Notes: generated by a model from the sequence alone, not told the origin. 64,000 nt of DNA from Rhizophagus clarus (GCA_015698045.1 BLAL01000172.1:248001-312000); one strand, 5' to 3'. Shown: positions 12,720-25,008, counted from the stretch's first letter. Numbers and translations are program-made.

Positions 12720-13913
12720 ATGTCATTAAACGAAGTGGATAATAAACTGGAGATTAATATTTCTGAGAATGACGAAAATTTTTTAAAGAATATTATAAAT
12801 GATTTATATCATAAAATCATTGAAATGAACGACTTTAATGGTTTTGAAATTTTTTTAAGTAAATGGATAGAAAATAAATTTAAAAATGTTAATAAAGATC
12901 CTAAATTATTTCTTAAATTGATGAAAAATCATAGAGAACGTAAATTTTGGTTCACAAGTCTGATTGGATTGTTTTATCAACTTGGTATATACTGTAAACT
13001 GGATAAGGAAAAGGCAGTTGAATTTTATTTATTAGCTATTAATAATGAAACCGGGAATGATTCTTTAAATAGAGATTTTGATTCAAGAGATAATGAAGTA
13101 TTTAATTTATTAAGAGAAAGAAATATAATCATAGGAAAATATTTATTATCATTGTTTTATTATAAAGATATTATTTTAGATTTTAATTATATACTAAGAC
13201 TTCAAACATTAGTAGAAAATAATGATATAAGAGCACATTATAACTTAGCAATTTGTTACAAGAATGGAATAGGAATACGAAAAGATGAAAAGAAAGCATT
13301 TGATTTGTTATTGATTTCCGCTAAAAAAGGAAATACGGATGCACAATATTATTTAGCTATTTGTTATATGGATGGAATGGGGACACAAAAAGACAAAAAA
13401 AAAGCACTTAAGTGGTTTTTAAAATCTGAAAATAAATATTTTAAAATCATTTTGAATAAAAATGAAAATAAATTTAAGAGAATTTTAGAACTTGCAATAT
13501 CAGATGATTCTATAGCACAAAATAATGTTGGAAATTATTATAAACTTGGAGAAGTAATAACTAAAAATGAAAAAAAAGCGTTTGAATGGTATATGAAATC
13601 AGCTATTGCAGGATGTGCCGAAGGACAATGTAATTTGGGATATTGTTATGAAAATGGCAGAGGAACAGATAAAAAATCGGCTAATGGAGGGTACGCCTAT
13701 GGACAATATAATTTAGGATTTTGTTATGAAAATGGTTTAGGAACAGTCAAAGACGATGAGAAAGCATTTGAATGGTATCTTAAATCTGCTAATAATGGAT
13801 GTGCAACAGCACAATGTGGTTTAGGATATTGTTATGAAAATGGAATAGGGACAGAAAAAGATATGAATAAAGCACATGAATGGTATTTTAAATTTAGTGC
13901 AATGACAAAATAA
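12720..13913 (+). CDS. Sel1-like repeat protein, short paralogue (397 aa)
   Basis: It is single-exon, with a predicted cytosolic product and no signal peptide or membrane segment visible. Residues 1 to about 165 form the family N-terminal helical region, with FLKNII..FYHK, a KWIE block and LLSLFYYKDIILD. Then come six Sel1-like (TPR-type) units of about 36 residues with the AQYxLGxCYxNGxGTxKDxxKAFxWYxKSA pattern. Unit 4 is internally shortened: GRGTDKKSANGG joins two helices that are about 20 residues apart in the paralogues. The protein ends about four repeats earlier than the 591- and 552-residue paralogues at 49964 and 56090. Sel1 repeats are protein-binding scaffolds, for example in Hrd3/Sel1L and chitin-synthase activators. 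No partner can be inferred here. The ATG matches the conserved MSLxEVxNKLExNISENDEN start. Confidence 0.88.
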   Translation: MSLNEVDNKLEINISENDENFLKNIINDLYHKIIEMNDFNGFEIFLSKWIENKFKNVNKDPKLFLKLMKNHRERKFWFTSLIGLFYQLGIYCKLDKEKAVEFYLLAINNETGNDSLNRDFDSRDNEVFNLLRERNIIIGKYLLSLFYYKDIILDFNYILRLQTLVENNDIRAHYNLAICYKNGIGIRKDEKKAFDLLLISAKKGNTDAQYYLAICYMDGMGTQKDKKKALKWFLKSENKYFKIILNKNENKFKRILELAISDDSIAQNNVGNYYKLGEVITKNEKKAFEWYMKSAIAGCAEGQCNLGYCYENGRGTDKKSANGGYAYGQYNLGFCYENGLGTVKDDEKAFEWYLKSANNGCATAQCGLGYCYENGIGTEKDMNKAHEWYFKFSAMTK

Positions 13914-14939
13914 TTTGGAATATTTTTATTTGTGATAAGAATAATGCTATAAAAGCTTTTACCAGATATCAAGAAGTTGCTATCAAGGGTTACACAATTA
14001 ATGCTATCAAGAATTACACAAATAACTATGAATTTATTTCATAATCATAAGTTTTTATAGGTATTCATTATATTATCCTACATAAATATAAAACGATGTG
14101 TGTAATCTTAGGTCTTGTCTATCATTAACGATATTTTTTCCAAGGATTAAACTTTTATATATTATAATATATATGTATAGAAATATTCCATGACTCTCAA
14201 ATTATATTTTGTCGTGAAAATTATTTTTTATATCCGTAATCCTTTTCTACGAAAAGTTATGTCACTTTATTCCTGTTTTTTTTTTATATCATTTTACATT
14301 CACTTTTTCAAATTTACTTATAGATCTTTCAGTTCCTTTTCCTATCATTTCATAATTGGTGTGCTTTATGAGTTATGTTACCAACTACTGGTTTATAAGA
14401 TTCGATATAGTAAAGAAAAAACTATATCTAATCCTTTTATTAACGTTAAAAAAATAAATAAAACATAAGCATTAAATATTCTTTGTATAAATTTAAAAAT
14501 TTTCATGCAATAGCTTTAATAATTTCTTAATTTTTTTCCGCGATGATTAATTTGAATTCGTATGAAATCCATTAATATAAAATTTCAATTAAATAAAATA
14601 TCTTTATTTAGATATCGATTACGAATTTAAAACAAATTAAAATTTCGTAATGATAATCATGCGGCTTTGATTACAGAAATGGCAATAATGACAATCTCTT
14701 AATTTTGAGAATTGTTTGAAAGAATGATTTATTGTATGATTATGAAACCGGAATTTAATTGGTTTTAAACGTTTGTTAATCCTTTTTTTCAGATTTTTGG
14801 AGTTTACAGATCTTTAGAGATTCCCATTTGTTTCATTTTTTCTTTAAAAAATCAAAATGAACTGTACGATAAATATAGTATGCAATTTAGTTAATTCTAC
14901 ACAAGTAATCCAAAAATTATTGTACATGAGTATTATTAA
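13914..14939. other. AT-rich intergenic, no gene recognised
   Basis: It holds the Sel1 3' flank and low-complexity AT sequence. A 92-codon hydrophobic frame at 14190-14468 has Phe/Leu/Ile runs typical of translated T-rich DNA and shows no family match. Confidence 0.4.
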
Positions 14940-15650
14940 TAGAAGATAAAAATGGTATTGAATACAGGAAAATAAAATTGTAGCAGAAGAGCAGTAACAA
15001 TTTTAGAGAATGATGAACGTGTATTGATAAAATCTACTGAACATAATCACGCACCAGAAGCAAGTCAAGTAGATGTAGTTAAATACTCAATAAGAGTAAC
15101 ATCTCAAATATGTATTAAGCCAAAATAATAATATTCTACAATTAATGTGCTTGAGCATTATGCAGAAAAATTTCATAAGTTAGAACTGAAATATGTCTCA
15201 CAATTATAAACATTGCAAAATGTTCATGCTCCTATTAATCTACATTTGATGAAGAAAAATTAAATCTTTAGCATTTATAAAAAGTAAATCACTGGATTAT
15301 GAACGGCACATTTAAAACAGTACCCATACTATTTCACCAAATGCACACTATTCACATCATGTTGACAGAGAGGATAATTCATGTGTTCTTCTAATAATGA
15401 ATTCTCTATGTTAAGCAAGAAAGTTATAGATTTATTTATTTCAAAAATTAACTGAGATTGGTGAAAAAATGACCAAATTCTAATTCAAATAAGTGATTTT
15501 GAGCAAGCATTAATTAATGATATTCAAGTGAAATTTTCAGGTTTTACACAAAAAGGATGCTTTCTTCATTATATCAAATTTCTATAAAGATAAATCTAGA
15601 TTAGGAAAACATCAAAATAACTAAGTGATGATAATTTGATTATAAGAATA
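14940..15650 (+). pseudogene. FLYWCH-type MULE transposase relic
   Basis: Three ordered islands survive among stops and frame changes. At 14979-15110, CSRRAVTI...STEHNHAPEAS is the C-terminal half of a FLYWCH zinc finger (Cys...His-x-His). At 15290-15360, NGTFKTVPILFHQMHTIH matches the conserved DGTFKTVP.LF.QLYTIHG block of FLYWCH-associated MULE transposases, with Asp changed to Asn. At 15496-15590, SDFEQALINDIQVKF...GCFLHY matches the D..QA...F....GC.FH block. No terminal repeats were found. It is a different lineage from the SWIM-finger MULE at 41 kb. Confidence 0.7.
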
Positions 15651-15659
15651 ACAACAGTT

Positions 15660-16136
15660 TTAATAAATAATAAAATTGAGTGATACTCACTAGTCAAAAT
15701 CGATGCTATCAAGTACATATCGAACTGTACAGTACAGTACATATCGGATACTTTTATATCGGTGACTAATCAGATATATATCGGACATTTTTACATATCG
15801 GGTACCTGATTTGTCACATATCAAAATCCGCTTAAAACCAAAATACGCCTAAAAATAATTATCATTTTCCGATATCTAAACTATTAGTCATCGATATGTG
15901 AAAATCGAAATTAAAATAATTAATAGTCAAAATGACTAAAATGATCGATATGATAGTTGAATTAGCTTTTTTAAAACATCAGTAATGAAATGATATTGAC
16001 ATTTTAAAAATAATATGAAAGTATTACTATTTTAAAATGAATATGTAGTTTAATATTTAATTTGTCATTTTTATATATTATTCATAATCGTCCGGTCCCT
16101 AATTCTGGACTGAAGATAGAATGGATCCAACCAATA
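15660..16136. repeat. ATATCGG-rich repeat block with a hairpin
   Basis: CATATCGG/ATATCGGAC motifs recur at 15715-15810 and again in inverted form (CCGATAT, ATCGATATG) at 15870-15950. GTGACTAATCAG near 15762 can pair with CTGATTTGTCAC near 15809 to form a hairpin stem of about 12 bp. It is probably part of a decayed mobile element. No outer ends or target duplication could be fixed. Confidence 0.4.
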
Positions 16137-16166
16137 TTTTTTTTTTTTTTTTTTTTTAAAAAAAAA
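16137..16166 (+). promoter_or_regulatory. T21-A9 switch upstream of the BTB-TLDc gene
   Basis: Twenty-one T residues run directly into nine A residues about 195 bp before the BTB-TLDc ATG at 16361. The same arrangement sits before two Sel1 genes. A role as nucleosome-poor core promoter is inferred from its recurrence, not shown. Confidence 0.4.
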
Positions 16167-16360
16167 TAAGATAAAAATTTTAACGCAATTAATATACAAT
16201 TTGTTAAATTAATTTAGAATTACTAGTTATTACACGATTCATCACGTGTCTAATCGATTTTTTAAAAGTTACACAGTGCACCATGTTTGATTATATAAAG
16301 GTTCAACATTTGCAAATTTGGATTATCCTTTTTCATTCCGATAACTTTTTACAAAAAAAA

Positions 16361-16444
16361 ATGGATGATAATAAATTTTTACCAAAATTATCGCAAAATT
16401 TACTCGAAATTTTAAATGACGAAAAATATTGTGATATTACTATA
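16361..16444 (+). pseudogene. BTB-BACK-TLDc gene, 5' fragment left of LINE
   Basis: The first 28 codons, beginning MDDNKFLPKLSQNLLEILND and ending at YCDIT, are the standard start of Rhizophagus BTB-TLDc proteins. The frame then runs into the T-rich 3' end of an inserted LINE and terminates. The rest of the gene resumes at 25186 with IEVGNDPYVKIFRAHMVV, directly continuing the BTB fold. The two halves share the 18-bp target duplication (16427-16444 and 25168-25185). Confidence 0.9.
16427..16444. repeat. LINE target-site duplication, left copy
   Basis: TATTGTGATATTACTATA is identical to 25168-25185. It lies in BTB codons for YCDIT and marks the 3' junction of the minus-strand LINE. Confidence 0.95.
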
Positions 16445-16639
16445 TTTTTATTTTTTTATTTTTATTTTTATACACGAACAAACAATTAGGACAGAAATAA
16501 TATTGGTTATCTAATACAAAATTGACAAACAATACGCAATCCATAACTAACTATCACCGCCTCTAAAAGAGCCAGCTTTGTCTGCCTGAGAAACAGAAGC
16601 AGAAAATCATCTGCTTACCGAGCCCAAGAGGACTACCAT

Positions 16640-19600
16640 TCACACCCCCCAAAAAAAAGGAAAAGAAACTGATGAATTAAAATTACAAAAAGAAAATAAA
16701 AAGAAATCTATATTAAAATTTGATGTCGAATCTATGACTTGATTATACCATGGGCCATGGTGGCAAAAATTACTTGATGTAGCGTATATGAACGCTACAC
16801 TATGGTCTTGTAAATTGCGGAAAGAAGCGGTTTGGTAAAATTGAAATTCAGTATGTCGTCTTGTATGCAAAAAGTGGTGAATTGTTGTGGGATCTTCATT
16901 TCAGTTTTGCTGGGTATGGTCAGTGTTTGGACGGGTTTTGTTGGTTTTACGTCTATACTGTTTGTAGGAATTTTTAGTAATTCGTCATGCGACTTTCCAT
17001 TTTTTGAACGTATCATTACGAGGCTTCCAAATGATTCGTTTGATCAGTTGTGTAAGTTCATAAAATTTGCTAAGGATTTTGTTGCGAAGAGTTTTCTTGT
17101 ATTTGTATTTTCCTCTGAAGATATAACTGAAGTCATGCGTGATAATTTGACGAGCCGTCAAATAGAAGCTACTGCCGGTCAAAGGTAGGGGTAAAATACC
17201 TCTCGGTTGTAGGAAAAATTGGAAAATAGGATTGTTGTTTAGTTCTGATTCTAAAAAAGCGTCTCCATGATCACACGTTTGTCTGATGTCAGTCTTTAAA
17301 TCTTGTACGAACTGGACGATATGCGGGCGTAAAATCTCTAAATGTACAGGGCATAGCCATAAGCTTTCATTTGTTTCTTCATGTTGGTTACAAGTCCAAC
17401 AAGTTCTTTTATCTTTGAACAAGGTAGGATATCGTCAATATAAAACGTCCATTGTGGGGAGCAAATTATTGACCATTTTGTATTGCCACGCTCGAAATTT
17501 AGTTAATTTGTGACTAGTAGGGCGATCATGTGGGTTATATTTAAAGAATTCTTCAGTCATCGACCAATCTATCTGTTGGTTAAACGAAGCTTGCTTTAGG
17601 ACGGTATTGGTCGTATAGTTCAACCAAGCGTTGAATTTTTGTCGATTTCCAATATCACGAGTGATATGCCGTACATTTTGATCTACAACTATGTTATCCT
17701 GGTGTTGATCCCAAATAAACTGGATATTGTTAGGTAGGTGTTTCTGATTTATTTCGATTAAGTGTGTAGAGGTGAAACCTGCTTTCGCAAGGATGTCCGC
17801 TTTGTCATTATAACGGTTGCCAGAGTGTGCCTTGACCTTGTGTAAATGAACTATTAGAGAATTAACCGCAATAATTTTGGCGATGATGAACCAGATATTA
17901 TGATTCGGAATCTTTAATTGTCTTCTTGGTGTGGTAAGGCGTTTTGTGATGGTGTGGAAAGTGTTAATACAACAGAGTGAATCCGTATATATGTTAACTG
18001 TGGAGCGTGGTGGACAGATTAAAAGAGCCGTGCAGATTGCATACGCTTCTGCTTTGGTTGACGATGGGAAATGTTTACAAGAGCCTGAGAATGTAATAGG
18101 TGACGGAGTGGATGGTTGTGTTACAAGCCATCCGATGCCCATGGTAATATCTTGTCGTTGTTCGACGTTGCATGCACCATCGGTATATATTTCTATAGTA
18201 GTATCTTTCGAAAAAGAGGATAAAATTTCATAAAAATTAAATAAAGTCTCGACAGTATCAGAAGATAAAAGAAAAAAGTAATGTAAAAAAGTTAAAGGAT
18301 ATCTATTCACTATAAAATTAGATGGCGAGGATATATTATCAAAAATTCTATGACTCTCCATATCAAATAATTGATGAGTTCGTAAGTAATTATTATAAGC
18401 TAAAATTCGTAAAGAATGGTGGCTCTGTGTTGTTTGTACTTTCTTTTGCATATATCATTCAGTATTCCTTCAGAGCGAGTTGTTGTTCACCTGATGTAGG
18501 TTGTTCTGAATCTTTAAGTTTAGGCTTCGATCAATAGCAAAAAATAATATACACTTCGGTCTTAAATCTGCTATATAATATGGGTAATGAAGGCTACATC
18601 CTTCGCAAGGTTGTAAAAAATTAGGGCGGGAGTTAGGTGTGTGATCTCTTGCATTATTAAAGTTGTCTATGATTGGGCATGGAACCCAATGTTCCATGAT
18701 CATCATTGGAGAATTTGGGTTATGGTTATCTTTGCTCAAAATTTTACCATATGTTGTATCCTTTACGCTTGGTGACCAAAAGTGTGCCCAGAAATTTCGT
18801 AAACGGATCATTTGATTTGGCGAATTAAAACCTTTCTTCGGTCGTTTAACGTGTAATATTTGTTGTAGAAGGTGCGGGAGATCGAAATTTAAGCGCAGAT
18901 TGTTGGGGTTAAGCGTGTATTGGTTGATCATATGTTTGTACCATAAAGGTATCGGCCCTTTTTTATTATGTAAAGAGTTCTTAATCTCATTCCAGGATTT
19001 AAAGAAAGCACTGTCAGGTTGGATTATTTGATCTAGAAACATAATTCTCTTTGTCTTTAGAGATCGTATGTAGCGAAAGAAATAGTTCGGGTTGATAAGG
19101 TAATCTACTATAGGGAAGTAACCACCTTTCGTAGAAAAGTTAAAGTTAGTTGTGAAAGTAAGATTATAATTACGTAATAAATGTATTAGTAATTCTATAT
19201 TATTAAATTTTGCTAATGGTTTCGAAAAAGTTTGGATGATGTTGATAGGAGATCGGGGATACCAAAAATTATTTTGTGATAGAAGTAAAAGGATTTTAAT
19301 GCAATCTGACGTTATAGGGTTGAAAGAAGCTGTATAAAAGTTTGCCATCTTGGCACGAATTTGCAGATCGTGAAAATCTATGATGTTAGGTATTATAGAT
19401 GTGTGTATAGCTGCGGTGTAAAAATTTTTTGGAAGGCCAGAGATCGTTTTAAAAGCTGATCTGAGAATAATGTTGATGCGATTGTTAATGTGGTTGGGAA
19501 CAACGATATGTTGTGTCATATATTCAAGGCGTGGTAATATGACTTTGTTGATTACATATATAATCATGTCTTCTGTAATCTTTTTTTTCTTGATCATGTG

Positions 19601-22600
19601 TATAAGGTGATTCGTTGTAGTTAGTAGTTTTTTGTATAATTTGTTGTGGTTGTTAAAGGCGTTAAAATACGCCCCTAGGATGCGTAAGTTGTCAGTTTTT
19701 CCAATTATATCAACATTAATACGTGTCGGTCCAAAATTTATTTCCACTGAACCTTTGTTGATGCAGTCCTGATCATTAGTTAAAAGGTGACATTTTGTTT
19801 TGTTGATTTTTATATTACTAAAATTATAAAATTCGTCCGCGATGTTTAAATGTTCTTCGAGATGTGATATTGAACTATTCAACCAAGTTGTATCATCTAA
19901 GTAGCCTAATAGCTTGCAATTTTTCTGTAAAGAGTGTATTGATGGATCATTCAGGTGGTCGTAGATGTTCATCGGGTGATTGGCTTGTAAGTTTATTCCA
20001 CCATAAGTAGTTTGATTGATTGCTTCGAAAAGTGGGTCATAATATAAGACCCATAAGATCGGTGAAATGACTTCACCTTGGATCACGCCATTGCGTAAAT
20101 CAAAAGAATTAGTTAAATGATTTCCAATAATAACGCTATTTTTATGACCTTTGAAAAGATTGATAATGGTTAATTGAAAGATCTGCGGAATGTTGAGTCA
20201 CTTCATGGCGAGTATTAGTAGGTCTAGATTGATACGATCATATGCCTTACTCAGATCTTGGACCATGATATAAAATTTTTGATTTTGCGTTATTTGGATG
20301 TCTATGCATGTTTGGATGGTTAGAATAATTTCAGCTGTCGAGGACCCCGCAATACCAGCTTGGTTGTTCGGTTGAAGTGCGTTAGTGGAAGATAAAAATT
20401 TGTTCAGTCTATCGGTGATGATTTTTACGAAGATTTTTCTTAGAGTTTCGAGTAGAATGATTGGTCTTGTTTTATCTAGCTGATAATTCCAAAACTCTGG
20501 TTTTGGTATGGGATATAGTAACGCTTCTTTCCAGGCTGAGGGAATAAACCCTGTGTTTAATATGTTGTTAAAAAATATTAGTAGCAATTTGTAATGTGTT
20601 TTTGGAAAATGCTTCCAAAATTCATAAGTAATCCCGGTGGGGCCCGGTGCTTTGTTATTGGGTAAGGATTGTATGGTTGTTGTTAGTTCCTCTAACGTGA
20701 TTATTGTTGTTAGGATCGACTGGTGTTCGGGGGATTTGTGTTTCTCTTTATAAATATGTTGCCAAAAGGGCGTTAAATTTTCATATGAGGTGAATAGTGC
20801 AGGGTTGTTTGATGATGCAACGTTTTGGTAATGATTAATTGTAATTCGTTCTATATCTTCCTGGTCAGTGATCAGTTGTGGGTTCTCTTCATCAGGTGTG
20901 ATTAATAATCGATTGATGGTTATTTTTTGTGGTTTTCTTTCCAGAATTGAGTTTAATATCCGCGTTTGGTTATCGCTAAAATCTTGCTGGCGGCGGTCTA
21001 TATACTTATTAATATTGTGCAATCTATGTTTGTTTAAGTGTTTTTCGTATGCTTTGTGAATTTCGGTATGTAATAATTCGAATTGTAACTTGATTTCTTC
21101 ATGATTGTCACAGTTTAGGGATTCTGGCCATATATAGTTGAAGTTGAATTTTTGGCTTAGTGTCGTTAGTTTTTGTAGAACTTTCTTTGTCCAGAACGTA
21201 TCTTTATTGTAAAAGTTTTGTAGATTTTCAGGTATGTCGCAGTTCTGCATTGGTAGAATATGTAATTTGACGAAAAATTTAAAATGGTGTATTAGTGTTC
21301 CTATTTTTTTCTTTGCATTGCTGAGTTGTCTGATTATGAGTGGTTCCTCTGGTGTTTGGGTTAGTTTGAATTTTTTGATCGTGAAAGTGCACTTTGCCGT
21401 TTTGATGAGTGTTTGGTGTAGAGCTTCTGCTTGTGCATTGATTTTGTGTGTGTTGTCTGTGTTAATGAAGAGAGCGTTATAGTATTGTTCGTTTAAAATG
21501 TTATTAATTTTATTGTGAAACTTTGACCATGTTTCGTTATCCTTGATCTGATATTGGTCATTGAGAGCTCGTTTGTAAGTTTGTGTATTTGTTATAGATA
21601 GTGATATGTTCTGTGTTTTTTCTATTGTGAAGAGGTCGTTAGTTAATATATGTGCTACGACTAAGTCATGGTCTGATGTGTAACAATAGTCGGTAATAAC
21701 GTCCGTAGAGTTGATCTTGTCGAGTATTAAGCTATTTGCATATATGTAATCTATTCGATATGCACCATGGTGGTTTTTGTATGTATTAGGTGGTCGTGTG
21801 AGTAATTTCTTTTGTACATCAGCGTATTGTTGGTTTCTAAGTAGTTCGAAGAACTTCTTTCGATATCCGATCACTGATTTTCCATCTTGTCATATTGGTG
21901 TATCATGATCATCAAATATGACGTCATTGTCATTGAAATCGCCCAGTACAAAGTTGTAGATGCGTGTATTGATTTTTTTGTTGAAATGTCATTTATACAC
22001 TTCGGTAATTGATTCATATATGTTTTGTCTATTGGTGGTGCTATTAGTGGGAAGATAAAAGCCAAAAATATTAATTTGATGTTTGTGTTTGAAATTTAAG
22101 TTGATGTATATATAGCGTCCTGATATAGTATGGATTTTGGCTATATGTTTAAAGAACAGGTCTGAGATAATGATAGCGTTTCCAGCTTTTCTGCTTCCAT
22201 CATCTATTGGATTATTGATGATGTGGAAGTGTAGTTGTTTGTAAATATTAGTATTCGTGTGTTGTACTTCAGTAATTTTCTGGATCGTAAAAAATTTGTG
22301 GGCTTTTGAGGATTCTTGGTGGGGTGCTTGTGTTTCGTGTGTCTCGCAAATGTGTAATATATGTATATTGTTGTTGATCATCGTATTAATTATATCAGGT
22401 AGTTTATTTCTGAAGTTGCCTCGGATGTTATGGGTGGCGATACCTATGCTTGGTGTTTCATATTTGTTATTTGAAAAGGTTATAAACGAATTGAAGAATT
22501 GACCTGTGTTTTTGAAGTTAGGGTTAAAAAAACGTCTATTAGTATCATTTTGTGATGTGGAGTGTGGTTCGGATTCGTTGTTTATTTTTTTTCTTTTTAT

Positions 22601-22744
22601 CGTTTTCTCATTTTTTTGGTTTTTTTGTGTTATATTAAAATTTTTTCGTTTTCTAAATGATGTAGGGGGATTTTGGTCATGATTGTGTAAGGAGTGACTA
22701 GAGTTATCAATAATTAAAGTGTCGTTACTGTCTAAATTCATCAT
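16640..22744 (-). pseudogene. LINE ORF2: endonuclease, reverse transcriptase, RNase H
   Basis: The frame is about 2,034 codons. An EEP endonuclease opens it: IATHNIRGNF, ICETH (about residue 135), LGDFND (about 269), RIDYIYA and SDHDLV (about 357). The reverse transcriptase has NNKAPGPTGITYEFW, QDLSKAYDRI (about 836), GVIQGEVISPILW and the catalytic YLDD (about 948). RNase H has IYTDGA (about 1520), KAEAYA, YTDS and HKVKAHSGNRYNDKAD. A CWTC...LWLC finger-like motif follows near the C-terminus. In-frame stops lie at 21991-21989, 21892-21890, 20200-20198, 18472-18470, 18457-18455, 17437-17435, 16987-16985 and 16903-16901. All eight are TGA, as is the stop at 16642-16640. The first TAG in frame is at 16549-16547, after another TGA at 16609-16607. 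All key catalytic residues seen are intact. It replicates LINE RNA by target-primed reverse transcription. Confidence 0.9.
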
Positions 22745-22785
22745 TTTGTTGTACTATCATAAATACACAATGATGGGTGGTATTT

Positions 22786-25008
22786 TTAGATGTTGCCGAA
22801 GCCAAAGGTGTGTGCTGTGCGTTGTAGTATTGAGAGGTTTGTTGATGTATTCGGATCGTCCTGTGTTATTCCACCAATAGGTGGAAGATCTAGATTTTCT
22901 TCATGGAAAATGATGTCTCCATCAATATAAACGATTCGTGTTATATGTGTGTCGTCACTATATTCATAATTGGATTGACTGGCATTATCGCTCATGTCGT
23001 CCATGTTTGGTTCGTAATCTTGTTCGTTTCCTCCCAACTGTTGAAAGAGGCTGTTTAGTTGTTCGAGTATCTGATCTTGTTTGATTTCAACTCGTGAATT
23101 TTGTTCTTTGATTGCTATGGTGACTTTGTGATTATTTAAGATGTCTGTTTGTAATTTTGTTAGTTGATTCTTTAAATTTTTATTTTCTTGCTCCAATGTG
23201 TTGATTTTGTTATGTGCGTCTTTTAAAGATGATTTGAGAGCTGTGATTTCTGATTTTATCTCATCTATTGGGTTATCCCAGTTGTTCATCAATATGGATG
23301 GTTGTTTTATTGCGAAATTATTTGGTTTTATGTGAGGTATCGAGGGTGGCTGAAATTGTTGTTTCGATGGTGTGTTTCTATGGAACGTGGTGAAATTGCC
23401 CTGTAGCAAGTGTTTGAATTTTTTAGTGATATCTGTGTTAAGGGAGATCTTCGTGTTTGTGTTTCAGTTAATTAAGGATTTTTTGAACGATCGTGTGGGT
23501 GTTGTGTTATTGTTAGCTCGTTGGTCACATGATTGATATTCATGTGAAGGGTTACCACAGATTGTGCACGATTTGTTGTGTGATGAAAGGAAAACGTATA
23601 TCGTGGTATTGAACACGTTAAATTTGGTATATGTATTAATAAATTTTGCTTTTGGAGCGTAAGCATACGCTGTTTTAAAGCTTTGTCTTCTTGGAGGCGT
23701 TGTGAACGAGCACGAGGATGCTCCAATTTTGGTAAGTAAAGGTTTTAAATCTTGTGATGTGGCATTTAATGGAATGCCCGTGATTTTGTAGCTACATTCC
23801 GTTCTTTTTATATATTCTTCACTTGTTTAGTTAGCTGAAAGAATGCGTATGTTGATATGGTCGATTGTTTTGTACCATATGTCGTTTCCAAATATATTGT
23901 CCGCAGAGGACTGATTTTTGAAAGTTAAAAGAATTTGTTTTTTGGTGGGTTTGTTATTATTTCTTCTCTGTTAATGGTTTCTAGCACTATTTGGATTTCC
24001 ATTTGGTGTAGCGTTAGGTGGTTGTTTGTTAAAGGGTTTTTTGATGATTTCCTGGACCTTTTCTATTGGTCCGTATACTTTTTGGAATACCTCTATTACG
24101 GTATCTGTAGGAAAATTTACTTCTATATCTACTAGTTTTATGGTTCTTCTGTCTATTTTTTCTAAGTATTTAGTTATTTCCTTGTTTGCTGTTTCTTCGT
24201 CAAATTTGTAGAACGTTACCTTTAGGGTGTCGTTAAAGGTGTTGTGTAATGCATCTGCATAAGATTTGTTGTTGAAACGTAAAATTATTAAAGGAATTTG
24301 TCCTATTACAATAGGGCGTGATGATACGCCAATAAATGAATCATTTGAATGGAAGTATGTTCTGATTACGTTGATTATCCCTTCTAGGTTATTATCATAT
24401 GTTTTGAATGAGTTAAGGAAAGTGAAAACTGTATGGTTTGCTTGTCCTCCATAAGAAGTAAAGTCATCGTTGGTGTCTAGCATGATCGTATCCTTATTGG
24501 GGTTAGTCTGTTGTTGATCCTGAATTTCTTTGTTAGTTGCGTTGGGAATTTTTCCTTGGTCACGTGATTGACTTTCATCGTTGGGTGGTGAAGTGGTATT
24601 ATTGTTGGGGCTATGAACAGAGTCATTTAAAGTTTGTGGAATAGGTTGTCTAGAGTCTGCTGTTTCTTTGTGTAAAATTTGTAAAGTTTCATTTACTGTT
24701 ACTTCAGGAACATCCTGTTCCGAGGAGATAGGATGAGTGGATTCTTGCATATTAACATCTTTGGACTGGTCATCCTTAGTTTTATTGCATTTGTTTTGAC
24801 GGTTGGGTTTAATAGTATCATCACTATTTTCACCTTCTTCTTCCAATGAATAGGTATCTTTAGCAATACTTTCGTCAGTAATACTAGTGTAGTTGTCACT
24901 TTTTTTAGTTTTGTTTGTTGTGTTAATAATTTCGGACTTAGTAGTAGAGCGTAAAGTCCGTTTTTTGTAGGGTACGGATTTTTCAACAGGAGAGTTTGTA
25001 CGTTGCAT
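22786..25008 (-). pseudogene. LINE ORF1: RNA-binding/chaperone protein
   Basis: It is one continuous frame of 741 codons broken only by three stops: TAA at 23973-23971, TAA at 23829-23827 and TGA at 23466-23464. The N-terminal 180 residues are Ser/Asn/Thr/Gln-rich and look disordered. Residues about 190-330 include an RRM-like segment (TIKLVDIEVNF..DTVIEVF..YGPIEKV). A second RRM-like segment (YKITGIPLNATSQDLKPLL) is followed by a CCHC knuckle, CTICGNPSHEYQSC, near 23550. The C-terminal part after 23290 is a predicted coiled coil (KSEITALKSSLKDAHNKINT.LEQENKNLKNQL). This layout matches ORF1 proteins of fungal LINEs that bind the element RNA. ORF2 starts 41 bp downstream. Confidence 0.85.

Noticed and set aside
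14190-14468. 92-residue hydrophobic membrane protein
   Set aside because: It is Phe/Leu/Ile-rich because it translates T-rich DNA; there is no family pattern and the flanks look like plain intergenic sequence.
16547-22744. Alternative genetic code with UGA as Trp for the window
   Set aside because: TGG is used normally for Trp in the same ORF2, and the intact host genes end in TAG or TAA without internal TGA. CpG decay at CGA codons is more economical for the LINE.
23472-23726. Separate small gene in LINE ORF1
   Set aside because: It overlaps, in another frame, the ORF1 frame that encodes the second RRM-like segment and CCHC knuckle.
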